Made by a program: the position numbers and the translations under genes. Shown here piece after piece: positions 58,840 to 64,000 of a stretch of DNA of 64,000 nucleotides (position 1 is its first letter; every line of letters begins with the position of its first letter). Below the pieces are notes generated by a model. It made no database searches, was not told the DNA's origin, and saw only the letters and a program-made list of their open reading frames with translations. The stretch is from Hamadaea tsunoensis DSM 44101 (GTDB lineage Bacteria; Actinomycetota; Actinomycetes; Mycobacteriales; Micromonosporaceae): assembly GCF_000428945.1 (NCBI RefSeq), contig NZ_AUAX01000001.1:124001-188000 (forward strand). Reading direction: 5' to 3'.

Positions 58840-59589
58840 TCAGCGCGGGAGGCGCAGGCCGTGCATGCCGCCGTCGACCGCGAGCGAGATTCCCGTGGTA
58901 GCACCGTTGCGCGGGCTGGCCAGGTACAGCATGGCCGCCGCCACCTCGTCCGCGGAGACGAGCCGGCCCATCGGCTGCCGCGCTTCGAGCCGCGCCTTCT
59001 CCCCCGCCGGGTCCTCCGTACGCGCCAGCAGCCGCGCGACCCACGGCGTGTCGGCCGTCCCCGGGGCGACGCAGTTGACCCGGATGCCCTCGCCGACCAG
59101 GTCGGCCGCGAGCGCGAGGGTCAGCGAGTGCACGGCGCCCTTGGAGGCCGAGTAGAGCGCCCGCTTGGGCAGCCCGGCGCCGGCGGCGATCGACGAGGTG
59201 TTCACGATCGCGGCGTGGGCGCTGCGGCGCAGGTACGGCAGGGCGGCGCGGGTCGCCCGCACGAAGCCGACCACGTTCACGTCCAGGACGCGCAGCCATT
59301 CCGCGTCGTCGTTGTCCTCGACCGTGCCGACCGAGCTGATCCCCGCATTGTTGACCAGGATGTCGATCCCGCCGAAGGTCTCCGCCGCCGTACGCATCGC
59401 CGCCTCGACCGAGGCCCCGTCGGTGATGTCGGCCGTCAACGGCAGGGACGCGGGGGCGGCGTACTCGCCGGGGTGGACGTCGAGGATGCCGACCCGGGCC
59501 CCGGCGGCGACGAAGGCCTGGGCGGCGGCCGCCCCGATGCCCGAACCGCCGCCGGTGATCACCGCTACCAGGCCGTCCAGTTCACCCAT
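58840..59589 (-). CDS. Short-chain dehydrogenase/reductase (SDR)
   Basis: The 249-residue protein has the classical SDR set: TGGGSGIGAAAAQAF (TGxxxGxG) at the N-terminus, an acidic strand end (GILDVHP) that favours NAD, NNAGISS, the catalytic Ser in NTSSIAAGAG, YSASKGAVH (YxxxK) and PGTADTPWV. It catalyses NAD-linked oxidoreduction of an alcohol or ketone; the substrate is unknown. It stands alone between the spacer and the divergent HAD gene (118 bp). Confidence 0.9.
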   Translation of the reverse strand: MGELDGLVAVITGGGSGIGAAAAQAFVAAGARVGILDVHPGEYAAPASLPLTADITDGASVEAAMRTAAETFGGIDILVNNAGISSVGTVEDNDDAEWLRVLDVNVVGFVRATRAALPYLRRSAHAAIVNTSSIAAGAGLPKRALYSASKGAVHSLTLALAADLVGEGIRVNCVAPGTADTPWVARLLARTEDPAGEKARLEARQPMGRLVSADEVAAAMLYLASPRNGATTGISLAVDGGMHGLRLPR

Positions 59590-59707
59590 CGCGACTTGCC
59601 TCCTATAGATCCTATGAATCGGGCGGTCTTCTCGCCGTATCCTAGGTTCGACCAGGGAGCGATGGGAAGATACACCCGACGAATCTGCGGCCGACTATCG
59701 TGGACGC

Positions 59708-60352
59708 ATGATCAAGGCGGTGGTGTTCGACGTCGGCGAGACCCTCATCGACGAGACCCGGATCTGGTTGCGCTGGGCCGACCGGCTGGGCGTACCGGGG
59801 TTCGCGTTCCTCGGCGCGCTCGGCGGCTGCGCCGCCCTCGACCAGCCCCACACGTACGCCTTCGAGCTCTTCCGGCCCGGCTTCGACGTCGAATCCGAGG
59901 TCGGGAAGTGGGCCGCCGAGGATCCGGACGGGCTGCGCGAGAACTTCGACGGCGACGACCTCTACCCCGACGTCCGGCCGTCCTTCCAGGCGCTGCGCGA
60001 TGCCGGGCTGACCGTGGTCGTCGCGGGCAACCAGCCGCCCCAGGCGCGTACCGCGCTGGAGGCCATGCGGCTGCCGGTCGACGCGATCTTCACGTCGGCC
60101 GAGTGGGGCGTCGAGAAGCCCCATCCCGACTTCTTCACCAAGGTCGCCGAGGTCGCCGGGGCGGTACCGGGCGAGATCGCGTACGTCGGGGACCGGCTGG
60201 ACAACGACGTGCTGCCCGCCGCCGACGCCGGCATGCGCCCGATCCTGATCCGCCGGGGCCCCTGGGGCTACCTGCACGCCGAACGCCCGGCCGCCGCGCG
60301 CGCCACGATCGTCGACTCGCTCGCCGAACTGCCCGCGCTACTGGCCGCCTAG
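59708..60352 (+). CDS. HAD-family hydrolase
   Basis: The 214-residue protein shows motif I as VVFDVGETLID (D-x-G form), motif III/II as WGVEKPHPDFF with its lysine, and motif IV as YVGDRLDNDV. A small helical cap lies between (LALG...RPGFDVESEVGKWAAED). The first-motif second Asp is replaced by Gly, which is found in dehalogenase-like and epoxide-hydrolase-N-like HADs. A phosphatase or related activity is likely; the substrate is unknown. Its 3' end overlaps the convergent IclR gene by 15 bp. Confidence 0.85.
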   Translation: MIKAVVFDVGETLIDETRIWLRWADRLGVPGFAFLGALGGCAALDQPHTYAFELFRPGFDVESEVGKWAAEDPDGLRENFDGDDLYPDVRPSFQALRDAGLTVVVAGNQPPQARTALEAMRLPVDAIFTSAEWGVEKPHPDFFTKVAEVAGAVPGEIAYVGDRLDNDVLPAADAGMRPILIRRGPWGYLHAERPAAARATIVDSLAELPALLAA

Positions 60353-61093
60353 CGCCCGGCTCACCTCGGCGGCCGCGGCCACCACCGCCGCGCCCAGCGT
60401 GTGCGGGTCCGGCAGGTCGTGGCTCAACGTCGACACGCTCACCCCGCCGATCACGTGCCCCGCGTGGTCGCGTACCGCCGCGCCGACGCAGACGATCCCC
60501 GCCTCGTTCTCCTCCGCGTCGATCGCGTACCCCCGGGTGCGTGTCACCGCCAGGTCCGCGCGCAACGCGCTCACCGTCGTCAAGGTTCCGGGAGTACGCC
60601 GGGTCAGCCCCACGCGTCGCGCGAAGCCGCGTACGTCATCGTCGGGAAGCGCGGCGAGCACCGCCTTGCCGATGGCGGTCGAGTGCAGCGGGATGCTCAT
60701 GCCGACCCGCGACGACATCTGGTAGGGCCGCAGCCCGGTCGTCTTCGCGACGTAGACCGCCTCGTCCCCGGTACGCAGTGCGAAGTGGACGGTGTGCCCG
60801 GTCTCGTCGCGCAGCCGCCGCAGGGCCGGCTCGGCCTGCCGGGCGGGGTCGAGCCGCTGGGTGACCTTGCCGGCGAGGGTGAGGATCCGCGGCCCCGGCT
60901 GGTACGCCCCGGCGCCGTCGCTGCGCGCGAAGCCGCGCTCGATGAGGGCCTGCAGGATCCGGTGCACGGTCGACTTCGGCAGCCCGGTCGCGGCGGCGAT
61001 GTCGGTCACCCGCTCGAACTCGGCCAGGCTCTCCAGCACGTCGAACGCCTTGTCGATGGCGGTCCCGCCGCGCGCCGCACCCGCCTCGTCCAC
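60338..61093 (-). CDS. IclR-family transcriptional regulator
   Basis: The 251-residue protein has an N-terminal winged helix (DIAAATGLPKSTVHRILQAL, ERGFARSDGAGAYQPGPRIL) and the IclR effector domain (GHTVHFALRTGDEAVYVAKT; RVGMSIPLHSTAIGKAVLAA; DAEENEAGIVCVGAAVRDHA). IclR proteins sense small acids or aromatic catabolites and often regulate nearby catabolic genes. Candidates here are the two SDR genes. The start GTG/ATG at 61093 reads MDEAGAARGG. Confidence 0.9.
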   Translation of the reverse strand: MDEAGAARGGTAIDKAFDVLESLAEFERVTDIAAATGLPKSTVHRILQALIERGFARSDGAGAYQPGPRILTLAGKVTQRLDPARQAEPALRRLRDETGHTVHFALRTGDEAVYVAKTTGLRPYQMSSRVGMSIPLHSTAIGKAVLAALPDDDVRGFARRVGLTRRTPGTLTTVSALRADLAVTRTRGYAIDAEENEAGIVCVGAAVRDHAGHVIGGVSVSTLSHDLPDPHTLGAAVVAAAAEVSRALGGQ

Positions 61094-61152
61094 CCGCCCA
61101 GCCTAGCGAAACCCGCCCGCCAACCTGCCTGCCCGCCACGCTCGCCCGCCGG

Positions 61153-61234
61153 CAAGATCCGGTTTGGATCACGGTTCCGCACGTAATCATGGCCCAAGAT
61201 TCGGGTGATTTCCCTGATCCAAGCGGGATCTTGG
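61153..61234. repeat. ~82 bp palindromic repeat family, copy B
   Basis: Copy B starts CAAGATCCGGTTTGGATCAC and ends with the complement of CCAAGATCCCGCTTGGATCA. It is inverted relative to copy A, with which it encloses the SDR, HAD and IclR genes. It lies 64 bp beyond the stop of the second SDR gene (61299). The element plus flanking GGGCGGG-rich DNA fills the gap. Confidence 0.75.
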
Positions 61235-61298
61235 GGCGGGATCTTGGAGGCGGGCGGGGCGGCGGGGCGGGAGGGGCGGGAGGGGCGGGCTGGGGATT

Positions 61299-62042
61299 TC
61301 AGTTGCCGCCGGCGACGCGGAGGTTGGCGCCGGTGGTGAAGGACGCCTCGTCGCTCAGCAGCCACGCGATCGCGTTGGCGATCTCCTCGGGCTCCCCCGC
61401 CCGGCCGAGCGGGATCGACGGGCCGACCCGGTCGGCGCGGCCGGCCTCGCCGCTGCCCGCGTGGAACTCCGTGCGGATGATGCCGGGCGACACCGTGTTC
61501 ACGCGGATGCCGCGCGGCGCGAGCTCCTTGGCCAGCCCGACGGTCAGCGTGTCCACCGCCGCCTTGCTCGCGGCGTAGTGGATGTACTCGCGCGGGCTGC
61601 CGAGGGTGGCCGCGCCCGACGAGACGTTCACCATCGCCCCGCCCTCGGCCATCCGGCGGGCCGCCTCCTGCGCGCAGAAGATGTAGCCGGCGACGTTGAC
61701 GTCGAGGACCCGGCGTACGTCCTCCTCCGTCAGGTCGACGAACGGTCCGATGCGGCTGCTGACGCCCGCGTTGTTCACCAGGCCGGTGACCGGGCCCAGG
61801 GCCGCCTCGGTCAGCTCGAACAGCTCTGTGACCTGGGCGCGTACGGACGTGTCGACCGCGACCGCCACCGCCGGTACGCCGATCGCGCGGACGGCCGCGA
61901 CGACCGCCTCGGCGGCCTGGGCGTCGCTGCGGAAGCCGACCGCGACCGCGTGGCCGTCCCGGGCGAGCCGGCGGCAGGTGGCCGCGCCGATCCCCCGGCT
62001 GCCGCCGGTCACCACGGTCACCTTCATGGGCTGCTGACTCAT
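61299..62042 (-). CDS. Short-chain dehydrogenase/reductase (SDR, glucose-dehydrogenase-like)
   Basis: The 247-residue protein has TGGSRGIGAATCRRLA, VGFRSDAQAAEAV (no acidic residue after the strand, Arg present, which favours NADP), NNAGVSSRIGP, the catalytic Ser in NVSSGAATLG, YAASKAAVD and PGIIRTEFHAG. ATG 62042 (MSQQPMKVTV) is used; the frame continues upstream. This type oxidises or reduces sugars or keto-acyl substrates. It is on its own transcript; the palindromic element copy B follows its stop. Confidence 0.9.
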   Translation of the reverse strand: MSQQPMKVTVVTGGSRGIGAATCRRLARDGHAVAVGFRSDAQAAEAVVAAVRAIGVPAVAVAVDTSVRAQVTELFELTEAALGPVTGLVNNAGVSSRIGPFVDLTEEDVRRVLDVNVAGYIFCAQEAARRMAEGGAMVNVSSGAATLGSPREYIHYAASKAAVDTLTVGLAKELAPRGIRVNTVSPGIIRTEFHAGSGEAGRADRVGPSIPLGRAGEPEEIANAIAWLLSDEASFTTGANLRVAGGN

Positions 62043-62112
62043 GCGGGTCAACGTAACCCCGGATCCCCGCGACCGGACCGGTTGCGTGGCGCGCGCCACG
62101 GAACCTTTTTCG

Positions 62113-62544
62113 TCAGGCCGCCACCTTCTCCTGCGGCGTACGCGTACGCCGGAAGCTGCCGACGAACATGACCAGGCCGGCGATGAACAGGATCGGGCCG
62201 ACGATGCCCACGACCGACTCCAGGGCGGTGGTCGGCAGGTAGACCTGGCCGCCCCAGCCGGACGCGTCGACCTTGGCGGTCCGGCCGAGCAGTTCCGGCG
62301 TGACGTCGGGGCCGTGCAGCGTGACGCCGCGGGTCGGGCCGCCGGCCGGGTGGGCCTCGGCGGCGCAGGAGCCGTAGAGGCCGGCGAGCGGCGGCGCGGC
62401 GACGGGTGAGGTGCATTCGTACGAGTCGAACTGATGCGTCACCGTCAGCTCGTCCCCGCTCAGCCCCGCCACCAGCGGAACCGTGGCGTTCACCATCGGT
62501 ACCAATGAATACAGGACGAGCAGCAGGCCCAGCCAGCGTCGCAT
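62113..62544 (-). CDS. Two-helix membrane protein with extracytoplasmic loop
   Basis: The 143-residue protein starts at MRRWLGLLLVLYSLVPMVNA (ATG 62544), a signal-anchor-like helix. A polar 85-residue loop with two Cys (FDSYECTSP; LYGSCAAEAH) follows, then a C-terminal helix (ESVVGIVGPILFIAGLVMFV) with a basic tail. The loop is probably outside and disulphide-bonded. I do not recognise the family. It lies 70 bp upstream of the SDR gene on the same strand. Confidence 0.65.
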   Translation of the reverse strand: MRRWLGLLLVLYSLVPMVNATVPLVAGLSGDELTVTHQFDSYECTSPVAAPPLAGLYGSCAAEAHPAGGPTRGVTLHGPDVTPELLGRTAKVDASGWGGQVYLPTTALESVVGIVGPILFIAGLVMFVGSFRRTRTPQEKVAA

Positions 62545-62664
62545 GGCTTGCAGCGTAAGCCCAGCGGACGATGACCGAGGCCAGCCGTTCAGCCGATGCC
62601 CGCGTGGAGCGGTCGGCCCAGCGCGGTGTGGACGACCGGCCACCCGATCGTCCACACACGACTC

Positions 62665-63696
62665 CTATCGGGCCACGACCAGCACCGGGTGCTCCGCGAG
62701 CTGGATGTCCGCCGACGATCCCGGGGTCAGGGCGGCCGCGTCCCGGGTCGCCAGATCAGCCTTCACGGGTACGCCGTCCGCCAGCGTCAGGAACACCCGT
62801 GTGGTGGCGCCGAGGAACGATGAGGTCACCACACGGGCACCGCCGCCGGCCGCCGCGCGTACCCGGATCTCCTCCGGGCGGACGAGGACGTCGACGTCGG
62901 GGCCGGCCGGCACCGCACCCGTCACCGGCAGCCGCTGACCGGCCACCTCGACCTCGCCGCCGGTCAGGCGCCCCGGGATCCGGTTCATCGTGCCGACGAA
63001 CTCGGCCACGAACGCGGTGGCCGGGCGCGCGTACAGGTCGACCGGGACGGCCACCTGTTCGAGCTTCCCCTCGCGCAGGACGGCCACCCGGTCGGCGATC
63101 GACAGGGCCTCCTCCTGGTCGTGCGTCACGAACACCGTGGTGATCCCCAGCTCCTTCTGCAGGCGGGAGATCTCCTCGCGCAGGTTCACGCGTACCTTCG
63201 CGTCGAGGGCGGACAGCGGCTCGTCGAGGAGCAGGACGCGCGGGCGCAGGGCGAGCGCCCGGGCCAGGGCGACGCGCTGCTGCTGGCCGCCGGAGAGCTG
63301 GTGCGGGTAGCGGTCCGCCTGGGTGGGCAGGCCGACCAGCTCCAGCAGCTCGACCGCGCCGCGGCGGCGCTCGCGCGCGCCCACCTTGCGGATGCGCGGC
63401 CCGAAGGCCACGTTCTCCGCGGCCGTGAGGTTCGGGAACAGGCTGTAGGACTGGAAGACCATGCCCACGTCGCGCTTGTTCGCCGGTACGCCGACGATGT
63501 CGGACCCGTCCAGCAGGACGCGGCCGGAGTCGGGCTGGTCGAAGCCGGCCAGCATCCGCAGGGCCGTCGTCTTGCCGCAGCCCGACGGGCCGAGCAGGGC
63601 CATCAGCTCGCCGGGCTCGACGGTCAGGTCGAACCCGTCGAGCGCGACGGTGTCGCCGAACGTGCGGCGCAGTCCCTGGAATTCGACTCTCGTCAC
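62665..63696 (-). CDS. ABC importer ATPase (PotA/AEP/iron-type)
   Basis: The 343-residue protein has Walker A GPSGCGKTTALRM, Q-loop VFQSYSLFPNLTA, signature LSGGQQQRVALARAL, Walker B LLLDEPLSALD and H-loop VTHDQEEAL, followed by a C-terminal TOBE domain. This matches the CUT1-related group importing polyamines, 2-aminoethylphosphonate, iron or sulfate. Start GTG 63696 overlaps the stop of the upstream permease (GTGA) and has GGAG upstream. The substrate-binding protein is not in the window, so the ligand is unknown. Confidence 0.9.
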   Translation of the reverse strand: MTRVEFQGLRRTFGDTVALDGFDLTVEPGELMALLGPSGCGKTTALRMLAGFDQPDSGRVLLDGSDIVGVPANKRDVGMVFQSYSLFPNLTAAENVAFGPRIRKVGARERRRGAVELLELVGLPTQADRYPHQLSGGQQQRVALARALALRPRVLLLDEPLSALDAKVRVNLREEISRLQKELGITTVFVTHDQEEALSIADRVAVLREGKLEQVAVPVDLYARPATAFVAEFVGTMNRIPGRLTGGEVEVAGQRLPVTGAVPAGPDVDVLVRPEEIRVRAAAGGGARVVTSSFLGATTRVFLTLADGVPVKADLATRDAAALTPGSSADIQLAEHPVLVVAR

Positions 63697-64000
63697 GGTG
63701 ACTCCTTCGGGCGGGTGCCGGCGCCGGCCACGACCAGCAGCAGCAACCAGGTGATCAGAAGGGAGAGCAGGGAGACCGCCACCGACAGCCGGGCGTAGTC
63801 GCCGCTCACCTTGACGATCCACACCGGGAACGTCTCGAAGTTGAGGATCCGGGCCACCGTGTACTCGCCCAGCACCAGCGCCAGCGTCAGGAACGCCGCG
63901 CTGGACAGCGCCGAGCGCAGGTTGGGCAGCAGCACCCGGAACAGCACCTGCCACGAGTTCGCCCCGCAGCTGCGGGCCGCCTCGGTCAGGGTGGGCACGT
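63693..64000 (-). CDS. ABC importer permease, 5' part outside the window
   Basis: Only the C-terminal ~102 residues are present. The cytosolic EAA loop reads EAARSCGANSWQVLFRVLLP, as in PotB/PotC-type permeases, and is followed by two membrane helices (SSAAFLTLALVLGEYTVA and LSVAVSLLSLLITWLLLLVV). It is translationally coupled to the ATPase gene. Its upstream part and probable partner permease and binding protein lie beyond 64000. Confidence 0.87.
   Translation of the reverse strand, partial: VPTLTEAARSCGANSWQVLFRVLLPNLRSALSSAAFLTLALVLGEYTVARILNFETFPVWIVKVSGDYARLSVAVSLLSLLITWLLLLVVAGAGTRPKESP

Noticed and set aside
57853-60864. A 1003-codon open frame on the plus strand
   Set aside because: It crosses the HTH-SLOG, SDR and HAD genes out of frame and the GC tandem repeat; composition is that of a shadow frame.

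Overview
The window is a 64 kb stretch of very GC-rich chromosomal DNA (roughly 70% G+C by eye) with dense coding, many GTG starts and 1-4 bp start/stop overlaps. Codon use, a BldC-like regulator, an SCO4848-type membrane protein, AhpE next to a DUF3052 protein, and constant use of the word GTACGC point to a filamentous actinobacterium, most likely a member of the Micromonosporaceae. This assignment is inference. I see no rRNA, CRISPR array, transposase, integrase or phage structural gene.

Left part (1-24.6 kb): a truncated FAD dehydrogenase; an acyl-ACP desaturase with a perfect operator upstream; PlsC; a hypothetical gene; an aminotransferase/Nit amidase pair; an acyl-CoA ligase/acyl-CoA dehydrogenase pair diverging from a TetR regulator; an aldehyde/alcohol dehydrogenase operon carrying the same operator-like site; a second TetR gene; a complete branched-chain-amino-acid-type ABC importer (livKMHGF); a two-subunit acyl-CoA dehydrogenase; and a GAF-domain regulator. 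This reads as a catabolic region for fatty, branched or aromatic acids. A TPR protein, a methyltransferase, a large protein with an HEPN-like RxxxxH motif and a small membrane protein follow.

Middle (24.6-36.8 kb): a 0.95 kb gene-free nest of inverted repeats; a YbaK deacylase; secreted M15 peptidase and class C beta-lactamase-like genes; a convergent GH18 chitinase and 1426-residue GH87 alpha-1,3-glucanase sharing a terminator, which would suit attack on fungal walls; a Sua5-type tRNA-modification enzyme; and an M20 amidohydrolase.

36.8-43.7 kb is the most unusual part. Two related regulatory modules lie side by side. Each has an ECF-like sigma factor with a downstream membrane-protein gene on the minus strand, and a divergent XRE regulator followed by a membrane protein whose C-terminus carries a shared IFLxGRES motif. 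Both divergent promoter regions contain two GCATGCA boxes exactly 19 bp apart. The second module also has a BldC-like protein and a membrane segment fused in frame to the sigma factor.

Right part (43.7-64 kb): a PH-like membrane protein, a heptad-repeat coiled-coil protein, tRNA-Val(TAC), AhpE peroxiredoxin, DUF3052, a fused alpha/beta 2-oxoacid dehydrogenase E1, a metallophosphoesterase, a regulator-ABC exporter operon, MuiA-like, GNAT, PhzF and MOSC proteins, an HTH-SLOG protein in one operon with RibD-like reductase and deaminase genes, two SDR enzymes, a HAD hydrolase, an IclR regulator, and part of a PotA/PotC-like ABC transporter. Small palindromic repeats recur: five copies of an exactly 74 bp element, two copies of an ~82 bp element, and a 67 bp MITE-like element flanked by CTAG duplications between two convergent stop codons.
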